DNA of 63,322 nucleotides from Welwitschia mirabilis (GCA_051453625.1 JBOZIK010000001.1:164521206-164584527), one strand, 5' to 3'. Shown: positions 11,690 through 26,270, counted from the stretch's first letter. Translations and numbers: made by a program. The notes: generated by a model from the sequence alone, not told the origin.

Positions 11690-13340
11690 CTTTATATACT
11701 ACTCCAAAACTATTCTACAAAGACTACGGACTACATATTTATGTCCTACTATCTAATGAAATCTTCCATTATCCATTTGTCAACAATAATGACATAGAAT
11801 AAATAACTTTAACCTAAGAAAAACCATAAAATACTATTTCACCTTAAGGATTAAGAATATATCATCTATTATTTAATTATTCATCCATGTATGATTGATA
11901 TTAGAGCTTAGTGTTTGTCTTCATTAAATCACCCTTTATCATCATACATTGAAACTATTATTTCTAGAATTATAATGTCTATGATGAGGGCTTATTTATC
12001 ATATAGTTTAAACTTTTTTTTCCCTTTTCTAATATGAGGGAATGACTATTTTATCTAGTACTTCTCATGATTTACCTTATCGTTGAACTATGATTTGATA
12101 TTCTCTATAATGATTTCACCATCGTTGAATCCATTTTAATCTATGATTGAATTTTTTCTTACTTTTTAATCTTTGATTCAAGTAAGATTGTCATTTATGC
12201 AATAGTTATTCTTTGATGTTCTATTATACTTAATAAGTAGAACTAAACATTCAATAATTTTATAGAATTTTANNNNNNNNNNNNNNNNNNNNNNNNNNNN
12301 NNNNNNNNNNNNNNNNNNNNNNNNNNNNNNNNNNNNNNNNNNNNNNNNNNNNNNNNNNNNNNNNNNNNNNNNTAATTTTATAGAGTTTTATATTATTAAT
12401 ATACTATAGATAATATCCTTCATTATATCTTATATTTTCCTACATTTTATTGAAAAATAATAATTCCATACATGTACAGTTTTATCTTTTAAATTTGTTA
12501 AAGAAGAATTTCTTGGCTACATACAAAACCAAGTTGTATTTAGTAGATTATCTCTTACTCATCCAAGGTTATAAGGATAGTTTTTCTTATGGATAGTTAT
12601 TTTTAATTTCTAGGAGGAGATATCAATTTAATTAAGTACATCTCTTAGTTATTTTATAAATCTTCTTATACTTAAGATCTACCTATGAAACATTTAATAG
12701 TTCTTGTAAACCTTGAAATACCTTTGTAGTTCCTAAGAGAAAATGATAATTATAATTATCTATACTACAATAGAAGGTTAATTTTCTTATTTCAATTTTC
12801 TAGATATACCTTAATCATTAAGTATANNNNNNNNNNNNNNNNNNNNNNNNNNNNNNNNNNNNNNNNNNNNNNNNNNNNNNNNNNNNNNNNNNNNNNNNNN
12901 NNNNNNNNNNNNNNNNNNNNNNNNNNNNNNNNNNNNNNNNNNNNNNNNNNNNNNNNNNNNNNNNNNNNNNNNNNNNNNNNNNNNNNNNNNNNNNNNNNNN
13001 NNNNNNNNNNNNNNNNNNNNNNNNNNNNNNNNNNNNNNNNNNNNNNNNNNNNNNNNNNNNNNNNNNNNNNNNNNNNNNNNNNNNNNNNNNNNNNNNNNNN
13101 NNNNNNNNNNNNNNNNNNNNNNNNNNNNNNNNNNNNNNNNNNNNNNNNNNNNNNNNNNNNNNNNNNNNNNNNNNNNNNNNNNNNNNNNNNNNNNNNNNNN
13201 NNNNNNNNNNNNNTATACTACAATAGAAGGTTAATTTTCTTATTACAATTTTCTAGATATACCTTAATCATTAAGGATATCTTTCATAGATTATAATATC
13301 TTACACAAGATAAATTATAACAAGTTTTTGACATTATTTA
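11690..13340. repeat. Dispersed repeat R1, copy A
   Basis: This region aligns by eye, in the same orientation, with 25060-26270 (copy B). Shared landmarks in the same order are 'atgagggcttatt', 'gaatgactat.tta', 'ctacattttattgaaaaataa' against 'ctatattttattcaataaataa', a 'ttatctcttact' block and 'atacttaag.t...aacatttaa.agttctt'. The similarity is diffuse with many indels, so the family is old. There is no readable protein. It is probably a non-coding part or LTR of a retroelement. Gaps at 12273-12372 and 12827-13213 fall inside, the second flanked by a 66-nt duplicate (12761-12826 and 13214-13279). Confidence 0.6.
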
Positions 13341-16300
13341 TAGAGATTGAACTTGGTGTTTTTTGGGCTTCTCAAGAATTAATTCTCTTTATGAAAATGT
13401 TTCTATCTTTTCTTTAATTTCTTGATTTACTGCTATCGAAATTATGTTTAAAAATACCTATTACATATTTAAAAGAAATAGGTACATCTAAAGCATTAGA
13501 GCTTAAATATATGAGTAATCACCCTAGATCTATGCATGGGATTACACTTCTCTCTAACTATGATTTATTCTTGGTTTTACATTTTTAGATATAAAGAAAG
13601 TAGATTTACTTTTATTTTTAAAATTTATCTATCCTCTCTATGTATTGCAATATTAATAGATACATGTATTTATGTAGGTGAAAATTGTAGAAGTAAAAAT
13701 CTTTCTTGTTAAACTGCCTACATAAATTTCAATATTCGTTTTAGTTATTTAGTATTTGTTTGTTTCCAATGAAAAATTTACAACTTGATTAGGATGCTAT
13801 AATGTCTAGTAGATTCATCATGATATATCTATTTTTTATCATTATTAAATTTTCAAATTCCTTATTTTGGTAAATTTTATTAATTGGCATTAGTAGTCTA
13901 GGATAAAATGTTTTTAGTATGTACTTCTTACACATTATTAAATGGATATACTACTACTTAACTTCACAAGAATATTAATAATCACTAGAATACAAAACAC
14001 TCATAAATATTTTGATATTAAATATAAAACTATGTAGAATTCATATTTAAAACTATTAAGATCTTTTGACATTTTTCTAACCAAATTAATCATGATTAAA
14101 ATAGAAATAAAAATAATTTATCAAGAGTCATATATAAGGACTTTATAGAAGTTACATCACCTACATGTTAAATACATCCACATGTATGGTTTTATTCCCT
14201 TACATAGCAAGAATTGAACTGAAACTAGTATAGTTAGTTTGTTTATCTGCACTTCATGGCTTAAATTATAAGGATCCCCATGAACATTTGAAATAATTTA
14301 AAGCCTTACTTTTACTATAAAGAATCAAACTTAATTGCAAATAATGAAATGCTTCCCTTTCCCTTCCTAAAGATCATGAAGTTATTTTTTATGTCAGTTC
14401 TTAAAGAATCACTTCTTACACATACAAGAGTAATGAACTTAGAAGAGAAATCATGGATTTCTAGAAATTAAAAAAAGATCACTTCCATTATATATTTATG
14501 TAGCTTAAATAATTCTAAAATGATGTCCATATCATGCTTTTAAAACCTAGAGTTTAGTAAGCTTCACAAAATAGGTAACTGATAGAGATGATCAATGGAA
14601 AGAGATTAACATCTAAAGACATAGGAAATCCATGGAAAATCTTGAAGAACATAGCTAAAATATTTAAAAATTAGGATAAATCCACTAAAAACATTTAAAT
14701 AGTAAAATAACACATAAAAGCTATATAATGAGGGATGTTTAAAATAGATGAAGAAATAAGCCTACTAAATAAACTAGAATCGTATCACTAAAAAATTGGA
14801 CAACCTTAAGAAGCTTAAACCCAAAAGAAATAGTGGTAGCAAAACATGTATTGTATGTATTTTTGATAAGCATGAAACTATTGGGTGTTACTTTATTTTC
14901 ATTTATAAAGAGATAGTAATTGATTAGATGAATATTATATAAGTGAAGAGGTTCTTTTTAGGATAACCATAATAACAACCATATAAACCATCATTTCCTT
15001 ATGGAAATTCATAAATTAAAATTGAATAAATCATCCTAAATGCTCATGAAAAACCACACAGAACAAAGCATCTATCTCATAATCATAATTACCTAATCCA
15101 CCTCTAAATAGATCACTAAAGAAAATTTTAAAATAATTTATCAAAGTTTAAATAAATAACAATAATAAAAAAATTAAAATCAATAACTAGATAGATAAAA
15201 ATTTTTAACATTTAGAATAAGAAATAAACTGATTTTTTCAAACTATCATCTACATATTTACTTCATTATGAGAATGAAAACAATAAGATTTTAGCTCTGC
15301 CTATTCCTCATCCAAAGGGTACATAGGCCATTAAAAAATCAAATAATCCTAAGAGAGTTGATGATATTTTACATAAAAGTTATACCACAAAATAATAAAC
15401 ACATGTAATCACCTAGCTAAAATCCTTATACCTTTGTCTAGTTACTTGAAATCACACCTAGAATTAAAAAAGTTAGAAGGATAATATGGAGAAATTTAGA
15501 CATAAGCAATTGTAAAAATCCTAATCTTTAAAAATCTTTAAAGAAGTTAAGGTTAACATTCCAATTCTAGATGTTATTAAATAAGTCTCGTATCATTTTA
15601 AATCCATTAAATATATCTACATGATATTACTTTAATAGATTAGTGGTGTACATTAAAATAAACGTTAATTGATTCTTGTTCATGTCATGTATCATTAGAA
15701 AAAAAGGTAAAGAAATATTTTCTAGTCTTAAGAGTCAATGTGAATCTAATTTTCTATGCACAATATAGAGAACTAGGGATGGAAGGATAAAAGAAAATAA
15801 TAATGACACTGCAATTTATTGATCAATCAACTAAAAAACCTACTAAAATAATAGAAGATATATTAATACAGGTTGATAAATTTCACTATCTGATGAATTT
15901 TATAGTCTTAAAGATGAAAAAAAACCTTAATTAATTCCTATTTATCTTACGTAAATCATTCCTAGTCACTTATAATTCTATTATCAATTATAGAAATAGA
16001 ATATTAAAGATGTCATTTAGAAATATGAATATAAAGATGTAAATGTTTATGTAGTGAAAAATAATGCATAGATGACCTAGATGTAGAATTAATAAAGATA
16101 CATGAACTACCATTGACCTATGACTCTAACTATGAATTAATTAAACCTCTAATACATATACCTTAAAAACAAATCTACTTTATGAAACATGTCATGGAAA
16201 ACCTAATGAATTGATCTTCCTATATGATTCAAAATGTTATAAAATTTTCAATGGATGTTTGTCTACATAGCCTAAGTCTTTTTTCATGTTGAAAGTATTT

Positions 16301-16728
16301 CTTTATGTTCTATTAAAATTTTAAATCTTAAATATAATTAATCTTTTAAAACAAATAGTCAAGGAATTAAAACTATTTTATGAATTTATTTTCTTAACCA
16401 CTAATTTGATCTTTCTTTACTAACCTAGATCTATAGGTAGTAAAACAATAAATAAATAAATAAATAAACTTTAAATAATATTAAAATTAAAATTATTTAA
16501 GTGATGAAATTTAAATAATATTAAGTCATAGACTTTATTCTTAGTTAAAACTTAGAATTATGATAAGTACATGATTCACATACTTCACCTTGTAAGACCT
16601 CAATCGTTTAGGTATTTCCCATGGTTTGTTTCATTCAGAATTGATCTAATGATGGAATTTTTAAGAAAATAATTCAATTTTTATCTCACATACTATACTC
16701 AATGTTATATGTAGAATTTAAAGTAATT
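13341..16728. other. AT-rich DNA, nothing recognised
   Basis: No open frame over 60 codons, no protein motif and no clear repeat boundary is visible. A five-copy AAAT microsatellite occurs at about 16449-16468. The rest looks like very old, unreadable transposon debris. Confidence 0.6.
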
Positions 16729-18091
16729 ATTATCTTATTTTTATCCAAAATAATCATTACATGTAGGTGTTGCTTTGTACTCTGAAGATATGATTAAATA
16801 CCTCTATATGAGACATATAAAAAGGGGAAAAAATATAGAAAAGGAGGATATAAAATATTTTTTCATGAGAAGGAAAAATATAATACATACAAAAGACCTA
16901 TATGATATATATTTATTTTCATGATCAGAACCACATAAGCAAGCTCCCTAAGTGTCTCTTTATAACATACGGAAGATACATGTATGTATATGAAACCTTC
17001 ATATGAAAAATTCCATAATAGAAAAAGGAAAAATTAAAGAATTAAAAAAGTAAAAACAAATTTAAAAAAAAATAAAGAAAGAAGGAAAGAAAGAGCTAAT
17101 AAGGGGGGAAGGAGAAAAGTGAAAAACAAAAAATCTAAGCATTTTCATATATGAAACTCATGTACTATTAAGCACATCTACTTTTATAGAGTCTATGCAC
17201 ACTCTATATGTTAAATACCCTATAATGAATAAAAACATATTTATTATCATGATTTATTAGAAATAACATATACTTCTACCCATCATTACTCATAAAAACT
17301 TGATAACTACCATAAGAAAGCATTGGTTATATTAATTTCAAAAAATAAAAATCTATTTNNNNNNNNNNNNNNNNNNNNNNNNNNNNNNNNNNNNNNNNNN
17401 NNNNNNNNNNNNNNNNNNNNNNNNNNNNNNNNNNNNNNNNNNNNNNNNNNNNNNNNNNATTATCTTATTTTTATCCAAAATAATCATTACATGTAGGTGT
17501 TGCTTTGTACTCTAAAGATATGATTAAATACCTCTATATGAGACATGTAAAAAGGGGAAAAAATATAGAAAAGGAGGAGATAAAATATTTTTTCATGAGA
17601 AGGAAAAATATAATACATACAAAAGACCTCTATTATATATATTTATTTTCATGATCAGAACCATATAAGCAAGCTTCCTAAGTGTCTCTTTATATCATAC
17701 GGAAGATACATGTATGTATATGAAACCTTCGTATGAAAAATTCCATAATAGAAAAAGGAAAAATTAAAGAACTAAAAAAGTAAAAACAAATAAAAAAAAG
17801 AAAAAAAAATAAAGAAAGAAAGAAAGAGCTAATAAGGGGGGAAGGATAAAAATGAAAAACAAAAAAATCTAAGCATTTCATATATGAAACTCATCTACTA
17901 TTAAGCACATCTACTTTTATAGGGTCTATGCACACTCTATATGTTAAATACCCTATAATGAATAAAAATATATTTATTATCATGATTTATTAGAAATAAC
18001 ATATACTTCTACCGATCATTACTCATAAAAACTTGATAACTAATATAAGAAAGCATTGGTTATATTAATTTCAAAAAATAAAAATCTATTT
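16729..18091. repeat. 630-bp direct duplication around a 100-N gap
   Basis: Positions 16729-17358 are repeated at 17459-18091 with very few differences. Both copies contain a purine-rich block ending in 'aaggggggaagga' and the same flanking words to the last base before the gap. The second copy differs by small indels in the A-rich block. The fixed-size gap sits exactly between the two. An unmerged contig overlap or allelic pair is the simplest reading. No coding is visible. Confidence 0.85.
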
Positions 18092-18299
18092 AAGAATTAC
18101 TTTTTATGGGGGATGATCATGTATGATCTTTATTTTATTTTTTTAAATAACCAATATGTTTGTCTATGTGTTAATATTATTTAAATAAATGTTTGCTAAA
18201 TTATTAAGAGAGATTACAGATTAGATCCTATGACCATGAGATTTAATGAATCTTCAAATCCTAATGTGGAATTATCAACATGTGTTTGTATTTGTTATT

Positions 18300-18660
18300 T
18301 CTAATGAAATATCTAGAGAAGGCATGCGAATGGAACTGAAGCTTAAGTTACCTATCTTATTAAACATAAAAAAAACTCTAAATATTTCATTAACAATAAC
18401 AAGTATAAATATTTATTGAAAATGTCAAAATTGGCATTAAAGATTTATTAAATTTCATAGTAATATGATCCAACCCGTAATTTCTCTGAATAGGTCAGCA
18501 AACATTGTTTAAATAATATTGACATATAGACATATTTATTATGTCATTTAAAAAAAAAAGAAAAATACTTTACCTACCTCACTTAATGCTAAATATAAGA
18601 ATTAGATTATCAACATGTTAAAATTACTAAAACATGCCTCTAGCATAGCAATTTACATAA
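18300..18660. repeat. Dispersed repeat R2, copy 1
   Basis: This aligns with 20705-21040 in the same orientation. Shared words include 'aagatttatt.aatttca', 'aaacattgtttaaataatattgacata' against 'aaacattatttagataatattgacaca' and 'tattatgtcat' against 'tattgtgtcat'. The two copies are about 2.4 kb apart and could be an LTR pair, but I see no TG/CA edge, primer site or purine tract. Confidence 0.55.
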
Positions 18661-20704
18661 AATCCACTATGTAATAAAATCCTTAACATTAATCATAAAT
18701 AATTTAAAGATATAGCCACATATAAAACTTAAATGAGTTTGGCATATAAAACTACATATAGAACTCGACGGAGTTCATAATATAAATGAGCTCCATATGA
18801 TTTTACTACATTAAAACATTAACTCTTAAACCTATTTAGTAGGAGAATAATCCTTTAAAGAATATTTTTTTTCTTTTTAGAACCATTAACTTTCTATCTA
18901 AATGTATTTTACTTTTGTAAAGAAATTGAGTGTGGTATGTCCCAAGATTTCATAGTTGTAGAAGATGCATCATTTTTCCTTATCATAATTTTTTAGCTTC
19001 TAAATATAAATTTGTTAAAAGCATTTACTCTTAAAACAAATACTTTGAATCAAATTCTCAATTCTTGATCTTATTTCTTTGTTTAATTATAGATTATATT
19101 ATCCTTTTACATGGTGCATGAATGTTTTTCAAAGTAAACAAAATATGATCATATTATGAATGAAGACTGCTAAGCAGAATTTCTTTAGCAACTTCATTAT
19201 CAACCTTTGAATTAATTGTTACAAGTTGTATTAAAAGAGACTTAAAGCAATTTATTTTTTAATCCATGTTAGTCAAATTATCTAGTTGTAAACTATATGA
19301 TTATTTCTTTAGGCTTTGTTTTGCCTAGTTCTTAGAATCTAAAAGTGTGCTTGAATCATCTCAAACTTCCTTTTAAGATTTAATTAAAGTAAAATAATGA
19401 AAATATGAGTCTTTTATCTAAAAGAGATTCAAGAAAGTGTTTTTGAATCTAACGTTTCCTAGTTAAGAACTTTATATTCATATATTAGATTAGGTATTCT
19501 AATATTTATAACTTTTCATACTCTTTTTTGAATTAACTTCAATTGGATCTTTAGTTCTCATAAGTTAAAATTTTAACTATTAATCTTTTTAATATTTTTT
19601 AAAAAAAACTAGCATTATTTAGTTGATGCTTTTATGATGGTTAATAATGCTCTAAAAGATAAAAAAAAAAATTATATTGGCTCCCAATCTATGCTCTCTT
19701 ACCTCACCTTACAAATAAATAAAATTTTGTTAATTATCTTTTACAAATTTGAATAAGAAAAAGAGGGAAACATTTCTTTGTTCAAATAAGAAATAGAGAA
19801 ATCTTTAAGAGATATTAGGTCTCTAAAAGGAATGTATTAGAGAGACTAAAGTAAGCATAGGATTACATTCATTTAAATTCTATTCTCATTTTTACTTTTT
19901 ATAACAAAAAAACTTATTGTAACAAAATGCAAATATAATGCAAGTTTAGCAATAACTATTTTCTATAAGAAATTCCCTCCATATTTTAAATGACTAAAAC
20001 ATGATACTAATAGTTCACTAGTGCATTGATCAATCATATAATTTAGTCCCCTTCTTTTTTCTCCAATCTAAAATACTAAGTGAATCATAATCTATATAAA
20101 CTAATAAACATAAAAGATTCTTCATTGCACAAGTGCTAAGTAGTGATAACTTCAACTAAAGTAAAGAGCATATAGAATGATGTATTTTTGAAAATTACTA
20201 ATCTTACTTAAAGAATACTAGTTAGTGGACCATAACACAAGGATCTTTCATACATATGATTTTACAATTTTAAATGCATGAATGAGATGCATTATTAGAT
20301 TAACTTATTATAGTAATACATTATTATAAATTATAATTTTTTAAAATAAAACTTACAAAGTTTCTTATAGATTTTTCAAAGATTCCTTTGATGAAAGATT
20401 TTAATAAGTTGAGTATATTTAGGATTTCAACAAAGCATTACTACCTTACCTTGACTTCTAGATGTTTAATCTAAATAATGTCACTAATGGCTTCTTTAGA
20501 GGCATGATTCTTGTCTTAGTGGTAAATATATAGGATGGTTTATTTTGTAGATTAAATACTATGATGAAGAGAACATAATTCTACATAGTGTCATAGGTTG
20601 ACATGCATACAAAAAGCACATTTTTGAGTAGTGATAAAATGCTATGAGCAATACTAATCATGGAAATTAGATCTATAATATTATTCAATTACAATCTGGG
20701 TTTC
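18661..20704. other. AT-rich DNA between the R2 copies, nothing recognised
   Basis: No frame, motif or repeat could be supported here. If R2 is an LTR pair this would be its internal region, but no gag or pol wording is readable. Confidence 0.5.
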
Positions 20705-21040
20705 TCTTTAATACTAGTTAAAGGAAGGAATGTGAAGAATGAGCATATAGATATTGAGTGTTTTATGTTAATTAAAAAGGAACTCTAACTATTTCTTAAT
20801 AATAAGTAGCATAGTTACATGTTGAGAATGTTACATTTAACATTGAAGATTTATTGGATATTATAATAATAGGATTCAAGCCCTAGTTTCTCTTCATATT
20901 TTATCAAACATTATTTAGATAATATTGACACATAAACCTACCTATTGTGTCATATATAAAACAAATATCTTACATACTAAATAGTAAATGAAAATTTCCA
21001 TGTGTTAATATTGAAATGCTCCATAAAAGACCTTCATTTC
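20705..21040. repeat. Dispersed repeat R2, copy 2
   Basis: This is the partner of 18300-18660, diverged by many substitutions and small indels over its whole length. Confidence 0.55.
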
Positions 21041-23040
21041 ATCAATAAGATACACATGCATAAATTGGACCTTTATATAACTATAATGTATTATGAAAAT
21101 GAGATATCTCTATATTTGGAATTACTTGTGAAAACTATAAAATAGACATGGCAATGCATTAGTCATACTAATTACGAAAAATTAAAATGAGGGTTTATAG
21201 GATAAGATATGTAGATACAAACATTCATATCTTTGTGAGTATCATAGGTAAAAATATCCTTTATCACCATACTTATGATATATTCTAGCGGAGACATATT
21301 ATATGGGATACACTCACAATCATATTTGATGATCTATTTTAATAATAAGGAATTTGAAATACCTAACTTATTATACACTTAATACGATTAGGTATGTATT
21401 TCGAAAAATTATTTTCATTTGATGGAGCATGTCTTTCATATTTATGATAAATTAAAAAGTTCAAGTATTTAGGATCCAAATTAAATATTATCATATCTAT
21501 GTTGATAATATTAATCAAAATATATCTCCAAAAGTTCAAGTTATCTTTATTTCATTTATTTAAATAATTAATAATCGTTTTTTAGCCTTACCTAGTTAAC
21601 AATACCGTAAGTAATGCACTTTAATTATTTCAACTAGGTTCATAAAGTTAGATATGCTTTATTGTCAATTTATATGATTGCTCTTAAATTATATGTATAA
21701 GTATAGGTTATTATAGAAAAATAATAAAATTCATGAAATTAAATTATCATCTCATTTACCTCTAAAATAAATACATTAAAAAACATAATCCTAATTTTTT
21801 TCCTTGATCTAGGTTACTTCTGATCTTAGTCATTCATATAAAGAAATGACCTAGATTTAGGATCATTTCTATAAAATTGGCTAAATCCTAATCCTTTTCA
21901 TAATAGCTTCTATTTCCTCTACTTATATCTTATCACATCAAAACATATTCAACTTCCCTTTCCACTTAGCCTTCCATTGATGCTACTAATAAACATTTAA
22001 GTGCCACCTACATATTTTGCTTACATGTTGCACTACCAAAGCTTAAGATTTTTCATCATTAATATTAGCCTGATTTACCTTTTATCATGGCTATATCTTA
22101 ATATTCATGGGTCCAATGTCTAAATTTTTGGCATCACAACCCTATAGTACATTAAATTATGCTTTTCATGATCAAATCTAAAGCTTGGTTACTTTCTTGT
22201 AATTATAGTTATAGCATAGTTTATTACTCAAATTGAGTAGTGCCATTAATGAATCTAAGAATTTCCTTATTTTTTGTTAATCCATTATTGTAGTGTCACT
22301 CATAAATTCAACATTTATAATCTTTACTTTTCCTAAACTTTTAGCTGCTTTTTTACCATTATAAGTTGGTGTCATCATCTATTTTACTAGAATTGTTATT
22401 AATCTTGAGCTACAGTGATATCATTAGCATCATATGAAAACTCTAGATGGGCCTATTCTATTTTAACTTATAGATATCATGATTTTCTTCCATAAAATAA
22501 GTTGTTATCTTGATCAAAAGACTTCATTATCTAAGGAACATTCAAAAAGTGGTGTCATACCCAACATTCTATTGTTTATGTTAATAAATTAAAAAGGAGG
22601 AATTAGAGATATTTGATGTAAGAAAATGGGAACATATACTTTACAAGAGAATTCAAGTATTGCTATGTAAATATATTCAGCTTACATACATGTGAAAAGG
22701 GAGCACAAAAAAAAATAAGAGGAGGACTGAAAACTCACAACATGGGCAAAAGTTACTTTCTTAGAAGTTGCTTCTAATTTAATTTCTATAATCATAGGAT
22801 TATCTAATCTATATTTTCTTACATTTAATTTAAAAATTATTTATTATTATTATGTCTTAAGTTAATTATTTTGTATATCTCAAATAGGAAGGGATTCATC
22901 CTATGAAAATGTTTATTTAATCCTATTTATATTTATTATTAGAAATCTGTATTTTCCATCTCATGTTGTAAATTCTTATTCCTTCTTTCTATTCCTCATG
23001 TTAATCATTTGAAATAGCAAAATAGAAAACGCTAAAAACC
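21041..23040. other. AT-rich DNA, nothing recognised
   Basis: There are no significant frames, repeats or regulatory motifs that I can support in this stretch. Confidence 0.6.
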
Positions 23041-23092
23041 TTTACCTCTTCACTCTTTTTAGTGCCATTTTGATATTTGAAAATGATAGTGA

Positions 23093-23112
23093 ACCTCTTC
23101 ATATGAAGAGGT
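23093..23112. repeat. Perfect 20-nt palindrome, with a decayed second copy
   Basis: ACCTCTTCATATGAAGAGGT is its own reverse complement. About 34 nt further right a related copy keeps the core CTTCATATGAAG with mismatched outer arms, in the same 'gtgaa...gtg' context, so the unit is partly tandem. It could form a small cruciform or be a dimeric binding site, but nothing nearby suggests a gene. Confidence 0.8.
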
Positions 23113-23280
23113 GAAATAACAAGTGAATCTCTTCATATGAAGTGGTGTAATGGCAATGTCATATACTACATCATTAATAGGTAAATTATAGACATATGAA
23201 AGTATGACTAACCAGATTAAACTTCTAAAGAGTAAGTGAGCATTTTAAAAGTACAAAATAGGATATTTCAAAAGAAGAAG

Positions 23281-23592
23281 AAAGGTCATCCTTACCTCCC
23301 CTTTTCTATAGATCCATAACATTAGAACCTAATTTTTCACAAAAGGAAATAAAGCACATCATCCAAATAGAGGAATATATTTGAGANNNNNNNNNNNNNN
23401 NNNNNNNNNNNNNNNNNNNNNNNNNNNNNNNNNNNNNNNNNNNNNNNNNNNNNNNNNNNNNNNNNNNNNNNNNNNNNNNNNNNNNNAAAGGTCATCCTTA
23501 CCTCCCCCTTTCTATAGATCCATACCATTAGATTCTAATTTTTCACAAAAGGAAATAAAGCACATCATCCAAATAGAGGAATATATTCAAGA
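23281..23592. repeat. 106-bp duplication flanking a 100-N gap
   Basis: Positions 23281-23386 recur at 23487-23592 with few mismatches. The frames on both strands around it are by-products of this duplicate and the gap. Probable contig overlap. Confidence 0.8.
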
Positions 23593-25059
23593 GGCTTTCG
23601 AAAAGGATGCAAACACAACATAGGAAGACCATGCAAAGGTCTTATAAGATTTAGTAAAGCTTCTTCCATAAAGAGCGTAGGACTACTTTGGTAAGGAGAT
23701 CCTCTTCTATGTGATATGCTTCTTTATTTCCTCTCTACTTTGCTATCTTTTATCCTTGTTTTTCCCTTGTTTATATATATTGGTGCTAAGTAATAGTATA
23801 ATATGTGTTTTCCTCTTTAATTATATGATTTTATGTAATAGTATTTAACTATAGATCTTAATTTATACATTGGGAATAATATATTAATTGATTAGTAGAG
23901 GGAGTAAAAATTAGCACCATTGTCTTAAAAATTTATTAAAACTCATGTAAATTGTATAAAAGTTCACATTCTTCTTTACTTAGAAAATTTTAAAAAGTGA
24001 AAAGTTTAGTTAAATAAATGGAATACCTAATGCTAAATTTTAATTCTATTCTTTTAGTTTACATGATTTTAATTGATTTTTCTAATATATGATCACTAAT
24101 TAAAAGTTTCTAATCCATTTGTAAGCATAAAATCAATTATAGACATGGTATATGAATAAAGTATAGAAACGTTTTAAACTTTAAGATAGCTTTTATAACA
24201 CTTCATTATAAAAATTTTCTAAGAAACTAGAAAATGGTTAGTTGAGGGTAGGCTTACACTTAAATTTTTATATTTTAGACCCCTTAATTTTATCAAATTA
24301 ATAACACTTGCATTGTCATTTAGACATCTCGCACTACTAACATTATGGAACGGAGTGTGTTGCAGTGTGGATTTGATGCAATCTTGAAGCTCTTAGATAA
24401 ATCTGTAAATCATATAACTTGCACAAAAAACACATGCTAGTATAGACGGGAGTTCACCCGAATGTCGTAATCCCACGAAGGCTTAGGCTTGGAGTTAGAG
24501 AAATGAAATCAATGACTTTTTTTTTATTGCTCTTTTGTCTTTGTAGAAACAGAATGACAAATGATGCAAGTAATGAAAATGCTTATGGTAATGAAAATGG
24601 GAATTCAATGGAAATGTATCTTATATAGACTTTAGCCTCCTAACACAAGACTAATTCTCTATAACTTATATCAAATAGAAACAACATTCACTAATTTCTA
24701 ATCAATATAAATCATGAGATCTACTCAAAATACAACTGGAATGCGATATGGAGAAATAAACAATAATGCAATCTATTCTAGGATGANNNNNNNNNNNNNN
24801 NNNNNNNNNNNNNNNNNNNNNNNNNNNNNNNNNNNNNNNNNNNNNNNNNNNNNNNNNNNNNNNNNNNNNNNNNNNNNNNNNNNNNNGTATTTCATCAAAA
24901 CCTGAATAATTACCCTACAGAATTACTCAAAACACACCATCAAATTTCCACAAATTGGCATCGCAACAGAGTGTGTTTCACAACTTGGGATAAGCTAATT
25001 AGAGAATAAAGTAATAGACTATTTTTATAGCCTAGTGCTATACTAATCTATGAGGACTA
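23593..25059. other. Mostly AT-rich DNA with a small GC-richer patch
   Basis: About 24340-24480 is less AT-rich and keeps several CpGs (for example 'gacgggagttcacccgaatgtcg'), unlike its surroundings, so it may be a younger insertion. The words 'gagtgtgtt' at 24354 and 24970 hint at a short repeat, but I could not define an element. There is a 100-N gap at 24787-24886. No gene is recognised. Confidence 0.4.
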
Positions 25060-26270
25060 ACAAATACATATCTATGTCTTACCATTAAAGTTGATCTATT
25101 GCTATCCATCTATAAATAACAAGAATGTATTAATGGATAACTTCAACCCTAAGGATGATTATAAGAACTAGTCTACCATAAGGGTTAATCATCTATCATT
25201 TGTTCTTTAATCATTCATCCATCTCTGATTGATTCTATAGCTTAGATTTCACCTTATTATAGCACTATTTATTATCATGCATTGGGAATTTGCCGTTTTT
25301 ATAATTATATTGGTATGATAAGGGCTTATTTCATTATGAAATCCTTAACCTTTTTCCTTCCTCCTTTAGTATAAGGAAATGACTATCTTATGTAGTATCT
25401 ATTATACTTAAACTATGATTTAATATTTTCTACAGTGGTTACATCATTGGTAAATGTACTTTGATCTATAATTATGTAATAATGTTTTTTTAGCATGTTC
25501 CTTTACACTTGTTAGGTACAAATAATTCTTTAATACTTCATAGGGTTTAGATGATTCATATGTAAGTAGATGATCTCTTTCATGTTATCTTAGTGTTTTT
25601 CTATATTTTATTCAATAAATAACAATTCTATACTTACACTTTCTTTATTTTTAGGATTTGCAAAAGAAAATTTTATCTCTTATCTAGGAAATTAAGTCGT
25701 ACTTAGTGAATTATCTCTTACTTAACTAATATTTTCATAATAAATTGCCTTATGCATAGTTATTCTTAATTCCTAGGAGAATATATCTACTCAAGTGAAA
25801 ACTTTTCTTTAATTAATTTTTAAATGCTCTTTCTACTCAAATGTACCTTTCAAAACTATATTAATTATTATAAGTTTTGGTTTACCTTTATAATTTGTAA
25901 GAGAGAATGAGAACTGAGGTTATCTCTACTATAATACAATGCCCTAGTTTCTTATTTNNNNNNNNNNNNNNNNNNNNNNNNNNNNNNNNNNNNNNNNNNN
26001 NNNNNNNNNNNNNNNNNNNNNNNNNNNNNNNNNNNNNNNNNNNNNNNNNNNNNNNNNTTATTTATAATTATTTCTAATTCATAAAAGAAGATATCAATCT
26101 AATAAATACATCTTTTAATAACATTATAAACTATTCTTATACTTAAGTTATACTTGTGGAACATTTAACAGTTCTTCTAAGATTTAAAATACTTTTGCAA
26201 TTCCTAAGATAATAATAATTAGGATTACATATATTACAATAGAATCTCTAGTTCATATCTAAAATTACTA
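25060..26270. repeat. Dispersed repeat R1, copy B
   Basis: This is the partner of 11690-13340, in the same orientation with landmarks in the same order. The 100-N gap at 25958-26057 is flanked by related sequence ('cttaattcctaggagaatatatc' before, 'ctaattcataaaagaagatatc' after), so part of this copy may be represented twice. No protein is readable. Confidence 0.6.

Noticed and set aside
16449-16468. AAAT microsatellite
   Set aside because: Five units only; ordinary simple repeat, noted but of no further interest.
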